Below, piece after piece: positions 31,072 to 42,650 of a DNA stretch of 64,000 nt. The stretch is from positions 3,680,501 through 3,744,500 of the forward strand of contig OX463827.1 in NCBI GenBank assembly GCA_949825045.1, in the 5' to 3' direction. The position numbers were made by a program, and so were the translations under genes. Within the stretch, counting starts at the first letter, position 1. The number at the start of each line of letters is the position of its first letter. The notes beneath the pieces were generated by a model, which did not search any database, was not told the origin of the DNA, and saw nothing but the letters and a program-made list of their open reading frames with translations. The stretch is from Argyresthia goedartella. Lineage: Eukaryota; Arthropoda; Insecta; Lepidoptera; Argyresthiidae.

Positions 31072-31665
31072 AAAGTAAAAGTAAAAGTAAAAGTCAAAGT
31101 CAAAGTCAAAGTCAAAGTCAAAGCCAAAGACAAAGTCAAAGTCAAAGTCAAAGCCAAAGTCAAAGTCAACGTCAAAGTCAAAGTCAAAGTCAAAGTCAAA
31201 GTCAAAGTCAAAGTCAAAGTCAAATTCAAAGTCAAAGTCAAAGTCAAATTCAAAGTCAAAGTCAAAGTCAAAGTCAAAGTCAAAGTTCTTTATTACTGTA
31301 GATATTTACATATACTTTAGCAAACGTCATTTTTTGCCTCTTCTCTACATTGGACCTCCCACAGATAGATTTTTAGATCTCTTTTAAAAATTGGTTGTGC
31401 CTAACCAATACAAATATTAAAAGAAATGTGATTAATAAGCAATAATACATAATTACAAAATTATTAACAACAAAGTCTGTGTTGAGCAAGATTAACCCCA
31501 CACAGTCCCGTCATTTAAGTAATCTTCAACATTGTAAAATCCCTTTTTCGACAAAGTCGCTTTAACATGCCTTTTAAACTGCTCAAATGGCAATTTCAAA
31601 CTCTCCAGGGGTATTTTTTTGTAGTAGAGAAAGCACTGACCCATGCCCATGCTCCTCGGTGGGGA
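31072..31665 (-). mobile_element. LINE family A copy with expanded hexamer tail
   Basis: A (CAAAGT)n array of about 35 units (31072-31287) is followed by a complete family A UTR and the terminal RT codons ('IPLESLKLPFEQFKRHVK', 'DYLNDGTVWG', stop at 31492-31494). It lies directly next to the preceding copy in the same orientation, which suggests a tandem duplication or an insertion into the older hexamer tail. Confidence 0.85.
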
Positions 31666-32590
31666 CAGTAATGGGCTACATTTATTTAATATTTCCTCCG
31701 GCAACATGGGAATTGTGCCCTGATTTACTTTTCCCGAGTACAGTTTCAGCTTTTGTTGAGAACGGCCCTGAAGCGTGCAGTTCTAAATATGTATGAGCTG
31801 TATGTGAGTATGTTTCTGCTCTCCTTTGGGCATAAAAGGCCACCTGCCTGATGTGGTCGGTCTTTCGGTCAATGTGTAAGCAGCTCATAGTGAAATAATA
31901 TTTTCATGGAGTTCTCGTTCAATTTTGTGATGCAAAGCTTTATATCTCAGCCTTTTGTGCACACACCCACACATACACCCAGACACAGACACACAATGTT
32001 GTGCACACACCCACACATACACCCACACACAGACACATAATGTTGTGCCATTTCTAATACCGGGTAGCAAAGGAACAATCAATACATACATATTATAAAG
32101 GGTGTTGTTTGGTTAAGTTACGAACTACTCAGGTGTGGATGATAAAGCAAAAATAAATATTTGAAAAAAATATATATTTATCAGTGAAAAAATCCTAAAA
32201 ACCATTAAATTGTGGCCTTCCTTCTATCACTTGCTACCGCGCTCGCAATATCGGCTGCTCGGCGCGTCTTGGGCTGACCGGGCGGTGTTTCAGGACATAT
32301 GGAACACGGCAATTTGTGAATTATAATGGTGCTAATCATATGCGAGGGAAAATACTAATTTTTATCGACAAGCGATGTGTACTATAAACTTCTTTAGTGC
32401 ACATAAATAACATACAGAAAAAGTAGTACAGTAAAAAAAATGAGGCGAGCTTATCTAAGAGATCTTTTCCTGAAAATCAAGCGAGGATGAGATATTCTAA
32501 CTCTTAAGCGCCTGGAGGTAGGTAATATTTCATTGGTTTTCGCATTTCTTATCAAGCCATAAGAATATATTTCCCCATATATAGATAGAT
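31666..32590. other. Non-genic stretch
   Basis: Contains a duplicated 'gtgcacacacccacacatac' block (31958-32030, two copies about 43 bp apart). No gene supported. Confidence 0.4.
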
Positions 32591-32890
32591 AGATAATTCA
32601 TTTATTCATTGCTCGGTACAAAAACAAACACATTATTCGTAACTAACAAATTACAAACCACACAAAATTCATTATGAAAAAAAACCAAAGAAATTAACAA
32701 AAACAATGATAATAATTATAATTAACACAACAAAAATAAAGAAAGTAAGGATCACTATGTGGCACTGTGACTGTACCGCGACAATGAAATGGCCCTGACT
32801 CAGCAATGTCACAGACGAATCTGTGACGCTGGTATTCTGCCAGAGCCAAAGCGGACGAGACAGCAATAGTCTAAAGTACACAATTTATAC
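32580..32890 (-). mobile_element. Possible LINE 3' UTR with (TATC)n tail
   Basis: On the minus strand an A/T-rich UTR-like sequence ends 'gagcaatgaataaatgaatt' then 'atctatctatctatat'. A tandem tail after an AATAAA-like block suggests a LINE 3' terminus. There is no coding remnant and no second copy here. Confidence 0.4.
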
Positions 32891-33059
32891 AAATTATTAC
32901 AGCAATTAAATAAAATAAAATAAAAATATTAAAATCTACAAATTTTTTGGAATTGAATTGGATTTAATTAATTGGAATTTAAATTGAATTAATAATCTAT
33001 GGAATAGTACTGGAATTGTGTGATTAAACCTTGACCCTTTATAATTATCGGTGGACCTT

Positions 33060-33100
33060 ATTGTGCCTTTGCCGCTCCTTATGGGAAAAGTCGTGGCGCT
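33060..33100 (-). repeat. Dispersed module copy
   Basis: 'gccgctccttatgggaaaag' is a minus-strand variant of the dispersed module. Confidence 0.45.
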
Positions 33101-33397
33101 GTGTTTGATTGTTTTTAATATAAGTGTAACTAAGGTGCTTTTTAGGTCTTTTTAGTCACTAGGTACTTCTAATCAATATTGGGGTATATTAAGTACCTAA
33201 TAAAAGTAATTACATAACTAAGGCTGACTTGTACCAAACTTTTTGATAGCCGCTTAATAGCTGTTTGAATGAGATATAAATACAACAAGGCTATGTTAAG
33301 GCGACAAATATGTTGTTTACCAATATTAGATTGGACTCCCAAATATGTTCACCATGCGCCCCCAAGTAGTTTCACAGAGCTGTATTGTTTGTTATCC

Positions 33398-33650
33398 GAC
33401 GACCCGAATGGCCGAGTCGGCAGTGACCCTGCCTACGAAGCCAAGGGTCCCGGGTTCGAGTCCCGGTGGGGGCAAATATTTGTTTGATGAGAACGGATGT
33501 TGGTACCCTAGTCATGGTTGTTTATCTATCTAAGTATAATATTTATCTATATAAGTATGTGTATCGTTGTCTAGTACCCAAGATACAGGGAATCCTAGTT
33601 TGGGGCTAGATCAATGTGTGTAAATAGTGTCCAAGGTATTATTATGTTAT
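33398..33650 (+). mobile_element. SINE family 1 (tRNA-derived), best copy
   Basis: A box 'tggccgagtcgg' at 33409-33420 and B box 'gggttcgagtccc' at 33452-33464 lie in a head that folds like a tRNA. The body matches 29640-29885 and 42982-43220 closely ('gtaccctagtcatggttgtt', 'gtatcgttgtctagtaccca', 'gtgtccaaggtattatt'). Confidence 0.88.
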
Positions 33651-33864
33651 AGGTCACTTTCTGTCCGAATGCTAACACAACTTTATAATACAACCTGGAG
33701 CAGGGCGGAGCGAGGCGGCTCCATGTAGTTTCATATAATATAAAGTGTACAACGTTGGTGAACATTTAAATAGTTTGGTATGAAAATGTATTTTTTTTGG
33801 ATGTAACCTCTTGCATTTTAAAATTATTACACATACATATTGAATACATGCCTTAGTTTTTTTT

Positions 33865-33912
33865 TTTTTATCGTGCCTCTGCCACCCCGTATGGGAAAAG
33901 GCGTGACGCCAT
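33865..33912 (-). repeat. Dispersed module copy
   Basis: 'gtgcctctgccaccccgtat' and 'gggaaaaggcgtgacgccat' are the exact inverse of the copy at 1786-1830. Confidence 0.6.
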
Positions 33913-34050
33913 GTTATGTTTATGTTTTATATTATCTCTTTTAATTTTTTAAATGCCTGCACCTAATTTTTGTTAATTATTTAATCAAGTATCTCAAGGA
34001 ATTGCTTGAATATAGACAATGTAGACCTTTATTTCCAAAAGCTAACTATA

Positions 34051-34312
34051 CAAAGTGACATTTAACTAGCTGACCATATTTTAGGGAATGATAGTACCCT
34101 TCATTATGAACAACTTTCCCCAAAAAACGTATGGTCGCAAACGAAAAAAAAAATGGGTTCCCATAGCAACTTGTAATCAGCTGATCGGGTCAATGTACTG
34201 AGGGACAAATTTTTTTTTCCATTTGCGACCATATGTTTCTTGGGGGAAGTTGTTCATAATGAGGATTACTGTCACTGCCCAAAATATGGTCAGCTAATTA
34301 AATTTCACCTTG
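34051..34312. mobile_element. MITE family M1, full palindromic copy
   Basis: Bounded by TA (34049-34050 and 34313-34314). The left arm starts 'caaagtgacatttaactagc' and the right arm's complement starts 'caaggtgaaatttaattagc'. The arms stay complementary for about 95 bp ('tgaccatattttaggg', 'attatgaacaactttcccc', 'gtatggtcgcaaa'). TA duplication suggests Tc1/mariner-type mobilisation. Confidence 0.75.
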
Positions 34313-34314
34313 TA

Positions 34315-36416
34315 TAATGTGTCGTTTACTGGCGGGAAGTACAACTATACATCCTATACCACAGGGTCCGCCCTTTATACTAATCCCTAGTGAACATTCC
34401 TCGTTCATTAAAATGTAAAAAACAAGAAATTATAGTGTCTCATTTTTACTCAATAAATTATTATAATTATATCATATTGTTAAATTTAAATAAACAAACG
34501 TATGAAGTGACAGTTGACAAAATCCCCAAGGCGTCAAATCTAACCGTAGATTCATTTTAAAAACTAACCTTTTTGAATTCTGTAGCCTGCGGACGCGGCT
34601 AGTTTTGTTTACAAAAAAAAAAAAAAAATATATTACTTGACCGTGTAACTTAACGCTCGTTGTATGATAGTTCTATGGTATATTATACAATACGAACTGT
34701 GCTTCACAAGGAGAGGTCTGTTTAGGAGGAAAAAAATACCCATCGTCTTGGATGTTTCCCCGACACAGGTTATCCTAGTAAGAGGCCAATATCAAAGTAT
34801 GTACCTTCATGTAAATGTTGTGGTGTTTTAAACTGTAATAAGCGCCTGTCGAAATCGTGGTACAAGTCAGCCTAGAAATGGTAATCACCTTTAGGTGAAA
34901 TGGTGAAATTAATTCAACAAATCGAGTTTGATTCGACAGCTGTACTTTTGTGTGGATTAACATTCGACAAAAACGCAGTTTAAAATGCAATATTATTGGA
35001 ACATTTATTCACAGAGATCCTTTCAGCAAAATGTATTCCATTTTCGCGAGCAAATCCTCAATTCCTAAAATAATTTTTAAAGCGGCTTAAGTGACGAGAC
35101 GCGACGAGCGATCTATGGGCGTGGCGTGTCCGTGGCATGTCATTCCCAAGTGGGCACAGCGCCTTAAGTTGATGAATTAGGCCGAAACAGCCTGTTGGAA
35201 ATATCAAGTTTCTTCAAATTAGCTTGTTCATCATGTGTCTGCTGACAGTTGTGAACGTCTTTAAACAAGCCTGTAACTAGCTTGTAACTAAGCAAAGTAA
35301 TTTGGATTGTTTTCGCTCGATAAAAGAGACTTCCGAATTTATCGCAAAATCCATGTATATGACAATTAAAAAAAACCTTATTGTGAAAAAATAAATATTA
35401 AGTACCGTTTTGCTTCTTGCCAAATTTCATGATTCTAGTCCAACCGAAAATACGCTATAGGTTTTGATTCCCTTGCGAATATCAAGCAATTTCAGCAAAT
35501 ATTGTGACATATATGGCGGTATCTTTTGATTATGTTGATCTATAAGTTTGATTTTCTCACAACTTTAACAGACCGCAGACTTGAATAGTCGATATTAATT
35601 TAAACATGGTATCTTTACGCGTTACTGAGAAAAAGGGTCTTGACCGACGCACAGACAGACGGACAACGAAGTGATCCAAAAAGGATTTATTTTACTTTTA
35701 AGGTACGGAACCCTAAAAATTACAATTTCACACCGGATTTGAATTTATGTACTTGTTATTTATGAACCGAGCGAAAGAAGAGTCTCCGTTTGAGCTTGTG
35801 CAAAAATTTTTTCGTGTGCCTGGATTTCTGTCCTGTTCTCCTCTACAGGTCGCATTTCTCAACCGATTCTCGTGAAATTTTGTGAGCAGTTTTTTGAAAA
35901 AGTTTTAAAATGGCGGACCTATGAGGTGGAAAATGAAAAAAAAAACCTACAGACAAAACGGCTCCACAGATTATAACAAATTAGATATCGTTGAATTTGT
36001 GAAGACCGTGTTGATAAAATAGGATATATAATTTGATTAAATAATCAATAGGTTTGATTGAAGATAGCAAAATGTAGTTTACAAAGTTATTGGTGCGGCT
36101 AATTTCTTACTCCATGTTCATAACGAGGTGCATTCACGAGTTTGTATGTTTAAAGTTCAGCTTTCCCCCAACAGACTCGTGAGGTCTACAGTAAATATTA
36201 AGCTATATTACTCTGTTATTCTTCTATACATTGGGGAAGAACCTTTTAAACATTTGCGGCCTGTTTTAGCGCAGTGTTTTGTCCTTTTCACACGTCGACT
36301 AAATATCAAATGTCAAAGCTAGACAAAACACTGAATTAACTAAACAGTGAATTTACTTTTTTTTAAGTAAGGCCGTTGTTTCCTATTCCTCTAAAAGTAA
36401 GCTGAAGATAAAAATC
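34315..36416. other. Non-genic stretch with SINE 2 and repeat D remnants
   Basis: A SINE 2 body remnant lies at about 34740-34815 ('gtcttggatgtttcc', 'gacacaggttatcctagt'). A repeat D end lies at about 35640-35720 ('acagacagacggacaacgaa', 'aaggtacggaaccctaaaaa'). An A-run lies at 34611-34629. No gene supported. Confidence 0.45.
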
Positions 36417-36602
36417 TTAGTCGCGCTTCCGGTGCCCAGCCTTAACCCCTCGAGCCCCGGGCCTGGTAATGAGGCATCTTAGTCCCGCTTCCGGTGCCCA
36501 GCCTTAACTCCTCGGGCCCTGGGCCTGTTTATGAGGCATCTTAGTCCCGCTTCCGGTGCCCAGCCTTAACCCCTCGAGCCCCGGGCCTGGTAATGAGGCA
36601 TC
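36417..36602. repeat. GC-rich tandem repeat, 3 x 62 bp
   Basis: Exactly three 62-bp units starting at 36417, 36479 and 36541 ('ttagtcccgcttccggtgcc', 'cagccttaacccctcgagcc', 'ccgggcctggtaatgaggca'). Units 1 and 3 are nearly identical. Unit 2 differs at several sites. It is conspicuously GC-rich in an AT-rich setting. Confidence 0.9.
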
Positions 36603-36800
36603 GCGACTTTGAACCCCATGTCATTGTAATAAAATTCAAAACCGATAACGGGAAAGTGACTCCTTCTTGCGCCACTGCCATAACTCAGGATTATTTCAAT
36701 AATATACGCTTCATAAATCAAACGAGACGCTGGCGGGATTTGAACCTGAAGTCTCATGGTCGGCGAGCGTTCGGAGCAAAGTGTGAAAATGACCACAATG
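36603..36800 (-). mobile_element. Possible tRNA-derived SINE, diverged
   Basis: On the minus strand 'gcgagcgttc...' leads into a B box-like 'aggttcaaatccc' within a tRNA-like 'cgctcgccgaccatgagact' head. The downstream body is unlike SINE families 1 to 3. Single copy here, so the call is tentative. Confidence 0.4.
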
Positions 36801-36939
36801 CATATTTACTGTGCATTTTGTAGCCATCGATGTAGGAATAGGTAGATGTAGCCGAGACACAAAGGAGAACTCATTAACAATTTACCGGTTTGACAGTTCC
36901 TAAAAGTATCTACTTTGACTAGCAGTCAAATAACGTATT

Positions 36940-37020
36940 GTGTTTTATTTTTGTACTGTTTATCTATGTAAGGTGTGTTTATTTGTTTGTGTGCAATAGT
37001 CTTTCTTTCTTTCTTTCTAG
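36940..37020 (+). mobile_element. LINE 3' end with (TTTC)n tail
   Basis: 'ttgtttgtgtgcaatagtct' is followed by about four TTTC units, the same architecture as 23040-23107. Confidence 0.5.
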
Positions 37021-37294
37021 TGCTTTTCACGAACACTGCGAGGAAATAAAACATCTGTTCTCAAAATGAATTTTCTTGCGACCGCCGTTGCATTCTCTTG
37101 TAAATCGGTTGGGGTCAACGATGCCGTACAATCACTGCCACTGTATGTAGATTAATACATTGTAGATCAAACGTTGGTCTACTTTCGTGATTACCTTAAC
37201 ATCGATAAATAACATCAAAAATTCCATATAATACAAAAATAGAATTTTCACTCTCCCGCCTATTTTTACTTTTTTTTTTAAATTATTTTTGGGA

Positions 37295-37355
37295 CTCGAA
37301 ACGGGCAGGCCTTTACCCAGCAGTGGGACACCGTATAGACTACCTAAATAATAAA
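37295..37355 (+). mobile_element. RTE-like LINE 3' terminus remnant
   Basis: 'aggcctttacccagcagtgg' followed by an A-rich tail is the plus-strand counterpart of the RTE-like end at 25482-25612. Confidence 0.5.
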
Positions 37356-37479
37356 AAAATAACCATCGAGACCGTTCTTAGTGGCCAGTCATTGTGATTG
37401 GTTGATTTTATGACATTTGCAGCATACGTCGTGTTCTGATTGGACAAACCAGTGAACAGCAGGCCGAAGTCATCAAATA

Positions 37480-37575
37480 AATAAATATTTGAGGACGATC
37501 CTTACACAAATCGAACTACGCCCATACTGAGGTCAAAAAGGCTTGTGTTATGGGTACTAGAAGACTTTAAATTAA
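37480..37575 (-). mobile_element. SINE family 1b tail fragment
   Basis: 'aataaatatttgaggacgat', 'cacaaatcgaactacgccca' and 'aaaggcttgtgttatgggta' match the 3' half of the SINE at 57765-58080. Confidence 0.6.
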
Positions 37576-38884
37576 ATAAAGATAGTTGAACATGCTCCTT
37601 GAAAAATTGTTGGTTGGCTTGCAACCATGTTTTATCTGGCCTATTCAAAAAGACCAGAAATATTTTGTTGTCCTGGTTAACTATTCATTGTTTTGCAGTC
37701 CCATTACAGACCATCTTTTGCCACATTTCCAAGCAGTCGAGTGAAAAATACTCTTTTTTCTACACTGGGTAGCAGAAGACGGTTGTACCCACGTTTAGCC
37801 AGTTATTCAATACTTAATTATGCAAGACAGGAGGATAGCCTATCGCCTGTGGAGTAATGATGGATTTCCAACTATAACCAGTACAGCTTAAAACATCTGG
37901 AATCCCCGCACAACGACAATGACCTATGTGAAGAAGAAGGAATAATCTTTCGAAAGTTTAACCTGCTGGGCCCCTATCCTGTTGTGAAAAACGCGATAGC
38001 GTATCGATATCTCCGAAGATCGATTTACCTTAAGATAATTGGGCCTCTGATGGGTGAACATCAGTGACTTTGCTTATCAAAGACTGCATGTCTGCTAATC
38101 GTGGGGAAAATATTGAATACATCTTCTGAATATTAGAGCGATGTCTGTACCTAACATTTATCAAAGCAATCAAAACCCTGTCTAGAAACAACCAACGTTA
38201 TTTTACACTTGTTTTGATCCTTATCCCAACCGCCAATGGACGGTTTTCAATCGTCCAGACGTTTTGAATATTTGGCTTACCCGATGAATGGTCTAGCTAG
38301 GTGACTCTAAGCCCGTATATTACAGACAGCCGAGGGTTTTTCTTCTGATGTGTTTGCTAATAAATTTATATTCGAGCTGCATTCATGTCAATATTTAGCG
38401 GGTTTAAAGGGAAAGTTGGTGATAAACTATAAAAGCATCTAATAAACTTGATGATGTACGTAGGGATGTCACTGTTAGAGTTAGTTGTCTGTATTATTTT
38501 TTTTGTATTTTAGGTGAAAAGCTGAACTTCACCGAGAAAAATGCACTCAAAAGCGCCGACAGGGCATTTGCATGGAAAACTCCAAGTGGCCTAATGGTGG
38601 CCGGTTCCGTATGAACTTTTTCAGAGGGCCGGCCAATAGCCCGAATGGCCGTATGTTCCAGCAAAAAGCTCCTCGAGTGGCCATTCCAGCAAAGTGCTAA
38701 TGGGCACCCGAAGCTTGGAAAAATGTTGGTGGTATTTACTCCGGTGTAGAGCGCGGGATGCACAACTCACGAGTAAAAATTTGATTGGAACTCAGCCCGT
38801 GGGTTATATACCTGTAGGTTTACAAATGTCCTCGCATTTCAATACACGATCGATCCGCTAAGACTAGGAAACTTTGTCTTGGAG
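37576..38884. other. Non-genic stretch
   Basis: No gene supported. A weak copy of the dispersed module lies at about 37760-37820 ('actgggtagcagaag', 'ttgtacccacgtttagccag'). The 89-codon minus frame at 38494-38763 has no recognisable domain. Confidence 0.4.
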
Positions 38885-39148
38885 CTTCTAGCTCAACACA
38901 AACCTTGCTGTTAATAATTTTATAATTATTTATTCCTGCTTATTAATCTTATTAATTAAAATATTCAATATTTGTAATAGTTAAGCACAACCTATTTTTA
39001 AAAGAGATCTAAAAATCAATCTGTGGGAGTTTCTACGCCCTTCTTCTCCCACAGTGGTCCAATGTAGAGAAGGGGCAAAATTGACGTTTGCTAAGTACTT
39101 ATATATGTAAATATCTACAGTAATAAAGTACTTTGACTTTGACTTGTT
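38885..39148 (+). mobile_element. LINE family A 3' end
   Basis: Complete UTR: 'aaccttgctgttaataattt', 'gatctaaaaatcaatctgtg', 'cacagtggtccaatgtagag', 'gtaaatatctacagtaataa' and three 'tttgac' hexamers at the 3' end. Its uninterrupted TTAA at 38991-38994 serves as the empty site for the insertion at 679-788. Confidence 0.8.
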
Positions 39149-39541
39149 ATTAGAGATATTTAATTAACATTGGATTATTATTACTGTTCTTTGAAATATC
39201 CTTAAAATTCTGCCTACGTCTTCATGGCCCCAAATTTTTATTGAGGGATGTCGCTGAAAGGTGAAAACCCAGAATAATAGTCATATCTGTAAAAATAAGT
39301 TGGATTTTTAACATTTGTCTAAAGACACCCTGAATCTAGTAGTACCTTCCGAGATCTGGATAGTTTTGTGACCATCTTAAACTTTTTCTGTCTAAGTGTA
39401 CTCATTAGGACAAAGTCTTCGGGCGCAAAAAGCTTTGCTGGAATATTTATATTCTGGTGTCATCTCTTATAGAAACCAGTAATAATTTTACATATCTAAA
39501 CGGTAACTCAATTGTAAATACAGAATAGAGCTACCGTTTCT

Positions 39542-39592
39542 AATGTATCGTGATAGATGAGTTATATAATAACTCATCTATCCCGATACATT
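39542..39592. repeat. Palindrome, about 24-bp arms
   Basis: Arms 'gtatcgtgatagatgagtta' and 'taactcatctatcccgatac' pair with one mismatch around a very short centre. Confidence 0.85.
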
Positions 39593-39944
39593 TCAAATTT
39601 ATGTTTTGATGGACGTCAACCATCTTTAAGTATTGACAGGACCAATTAGAATGCGATTATTGCGCCTTTGAGTGGAACCACCACCACCACCACGTACCGT
39701 CAAGAGTTTCAGAATCGAGCTATTGGTAAATATCCACAAAAGTAGACCTTTTTACTGTACGATTATTTTCACTTAACCGCTCGATACTTCTCGGTTTTTT
39801 TTTTAATCGTTGATCAATTAACTGTTTTCAGATTTTTCCCTTAAGATGATATATCGACAAAATCGACACGTTTTGAAGTTATTTTTCTGCTGTTCGAAAG
39901 AAGTTCCAAGTTAAATAAATTAATATAACAATTTCGGGACCTTT

Positions 39945-41000
39945 TTCTAGATTTTTTAATAACAGAATCGCGATTGGAGGAATTTCGCTCGATAGAAATA
40001 ATTATTGAAATGAGGTCTAAATTTACACTTTTTTGATTTTGTGACAAATTGGAATAGCGCTAAGAACTCAAAAATATTTATTTAGATGGATTTTGAAAAT
40101 ATCTAAATCACCTATTATAGAAATTTTCACAGCTATTTTAGTTAATTTTGTATCAATTTAAAACGGACTTTTTGTCATTTTTTCCCGATTCCGTCCCTCT
40201 CACACTGCTGGTCATTCCGCCTGGAGTAACGGGGACCTTTGCACGGACGAGATAACCCCTTAAACACCTCTGTGCCAAATTTCAAGGACATCTTGATCAC
40301 TTTCAGCGACTAAAACCGAGAAGTTTCACGCGGTAAAGTAAAGTAATCGTACTGTGCCAATGCTGCCAGTTAAGACTTGTAAATCTGTGACTTGTTGTTT
40401 TATCAATTGCGTCTGATATCTCAAACTAGTGCTAGTGAGTATTCTGAAACCAGAATGTTCTCGAAATTTCTCGTGTAAGCTAGGGATTTTCAAACAGTAT
40501 GGATGGTTGCACATGCGAAATTAGCTCGTGCACTCATGATTTAATTTATTTGCTTCCCTATCCCAGAACAACCGATAGTGTTTTATCCAATAAAAATCAG
40601 CCAAGAGGAAATACAAAAATCGAGCAAAAAATGTCGAAAACACGATTCTACGGTTACAGTAATAGGTTATCAACGGCGCTACCTCGTCCGTGCAAAGGTC
40701 CCCTTTACTCCAGGCGGAAAGACCCGCAGTGTGAGAGGGACGGAATCGGGAAAAACTGAAAAAACGTAGCGCTAAACCACAGAAAAATTGTTTAAAAATA
40801 AACTACGCTATTTTGTTAAAAAGTTTTTGAATGAGATTTTGCAAAAACATAATATCTACATTTTGAACGCAGTTCTACAATGATATTAGTTAGGATTTCA
40901 GAATTAAGGAAAAAATAAAACAATTTAGAGATGTTTTAGTAATTAAATTCTATCGAGAAAATTTCATCCAATCGCGTTTTTCTTTAGTGAAAATCTTAAT
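39945..41000. repeat. Imperfect foldback, about 1.05 kb
   Basis: Left arm 39945-40260 and right arm 40677-41000 are inverted copies. Strongest pairing is 40184-40252 with 40683-40750 ('cccgattccgtccctctcac', 'cctttgcacggacga'). Outer pairing includes 'cgcgattggaggaattt' with 'aaatttcatccaatcgcg'. The loop (40261-40676) holds no convincing protein. It may be a MITE-like or fossil DNA transposon foldback. Confidence 0.65.
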
Positions 41001-41089
41001 CAAATACTCAGTAAACGTTAACCCAAAAATCAAATCTGTAGATGACTTCATGGTGAAGTAAATGGATTCGAAAAAACCCCATTTTTTTC

Positions 41090-41290
41090 GTATCACCTTA
41101 ATACGAAAGTAGCGATGTTTGGATGTTTGTGTGTTTGTGCCTAAATCACGCTAAAACGGCTGAACAGATTTGAATAAAATTTAGCACAGATATATTTTAG
41201 GAGCTAGATTAACATAGAACGAGGGCAACTTTATCTCGGTAAATGATTCTTCCTAGGAACACGCAGCTATAAATATTATAATTTCATACT
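41090..41290 (-). mobile_element. Dispersed repeat C, inverted copy
   Basis: Inverse of 53790-54035: 'gaaagtagcgatgtttggat', 'cgctaaaacggctgaacaga' and 'tcttcctaggaacacgcag'. Confidence 0.65.
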
Positions 41291-42129
41291 TATTGTGCCC
41301 GTGAAGATTGCCCAGAAATGTGTCGATGTGGGACGAGCAAGTTGATGATACGTGGACGCACAGGTCGACCGAAACCGGAGCCTTATTAATGTGTTCTTTT
41401 TGGAATCCTTTTTAGGTGCGGAACCCTCAAAAAACTGTTATCGTACGTTCATTGTTTCAAATACATATTTCGTCTGAATCGCCGACGTCATCGCCCCCGG
41501 AAATAGGGAACTATTCGAAACTCGAATATTCCTGCCCGGTGTGCATTTTTTAAACGGTCGTTTTTTCCCAGCTCACGTTTTCGGACGATAGGCGATACCG
41601 TGTCGCGCGGTCGAATAAGCGAGGATAATTGAACTCTGTCAAAGTTAATGCTTAGCTTAAAATTAAATAATATTAGTAGTTTATGTGACTGCTGCATAAT
41701 ATAGGGCATTAATACTCGAGAGTGGGAATCACTCGAGAGTTTCAATGCCTAATTATGTACAGTTACATACACTAGTTTCTCTACACACATATCATAAGCT
41801 CTCTTTGATGTGTTCAGGAACCGCATGTTCGACCGGCAGTGTGGCATTGATAATTGCTCTACAGTTGTTTAGCTTGTTCTGTAGTAGCTTCACAGACTAA
41901 CTAGGGGCGGCACGCAGGCGGGCGTCGGCTTTCGATGTTTGAATGTCATGATTTGACAAATTTTGGTACATTATGGTCACAATGATCAATATTCAGATAA
42001 GAAATGAGTTTTTACCAAGAAGTTTTTGGACGCAGTAAAGAGGGTTTATGATACGTGTGTAGATAATAATAATTATCATTTTATTTTATTTGGGATAATC
42101 GACCCAAATAACCATTAAACCAACAAATC
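41291..42129. other. Non-genic stretch
   Basis: No gene or repeat boundary supported, apart from a repeat D-like end 'taggtgcggaaccctcaaaa' near 41415. Confidence 0.4.
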
Positions 42130-42197
42130 AAGTAAAAATAACAGTTTTAAGTATGGATAACTGGAGTTATCCATACTTAAAATGGTTATTTTTACTT
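42130..42197. repeat. Palindrome, 33-bp arms, 2-nt loop
   Basis: Arms 42130-42162 and 42165-42197 pair with only two adjacent mismatches ('ttaagtatggataact' against 'agttatccatacttaa'). Confidence 0.9.
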
Positions 42198-42224
42198 AAT
42201 ATTCATTCCATAGCTTAAAATATA

Positions 42225-42305
42225 CCCTATACATTGCTTCTGGCCCCACACTAGGATATCCTGTATCGCGGAAACCAAACACAGCGATGATGTAACAAAA
42301 ATACA
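42225..42305 (-). mobile_element. SINE family 2 body fragment
   Basis: 'cattgcttctggccccacac', 'taggatatcctgt' and 'cagcgatga' are the minus-strand SINE 2 body. Confidence 0.6.
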
Positions 42306-42499
42306 AGACTTGCGGATTTTTTAAATGGGGACACTGTTTTAATGCATAATTCATGTCATTTCTACGATTAAATGCATTAGTTTGGCAGAAGCTAAAGCGT
42401 CTACGTAAGCAATTCGATATTTCCAGTTTGCGAGTAAGTACCTAACAAGAAAACTCTACAAGCCTTTCAACTCAAACGATTAGTTTTAAACAGGGTTAT

Positions 42500-42650
42500 T
42501 CCCAAATTCGTCGAAATATATGAGCACGCCTTCAGGTTGCAGGCGGTCCGACAATGTCCGACTGTGGAACGCACTTCCTTGCACTAAAAAGGACAGACCG
42601 ACTCTTGTCTCTTTCAAAAAGCTGTTAAAATGTCACTTCCTCTCTCTTTC
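42500..42650 (+). pseudogene. LINE RT extreme C-terminus
   Basis: 'IYEHAFRLQ', then a frameshift, then 'SDNVRLWNALPCTKKDRPTL' and 'VSFKKLLKCHFLSLS' with a stop at about 42653. The 'WN.LP......F...LK.HFL' ending is typical of CR1/Jockey-like ORF2 termini. Confidence 0.65.

Noticed and set aside
31035..31301. Ser-Gln repeat frame (plus) and Thr-Leu repeat frame (minus)
   Set aside because: Translation of the LINE's hexamer tail, not a protein.
33409..33480. Possible functional tRNA genes at SINE heads (also 29.6, 43.0, 48.7, 9.2 kb)
   Set aside because: Each head is followed by the same SINE body and recurs in several copies, so these are tRNA-derived SINEs and not tRNA genes.
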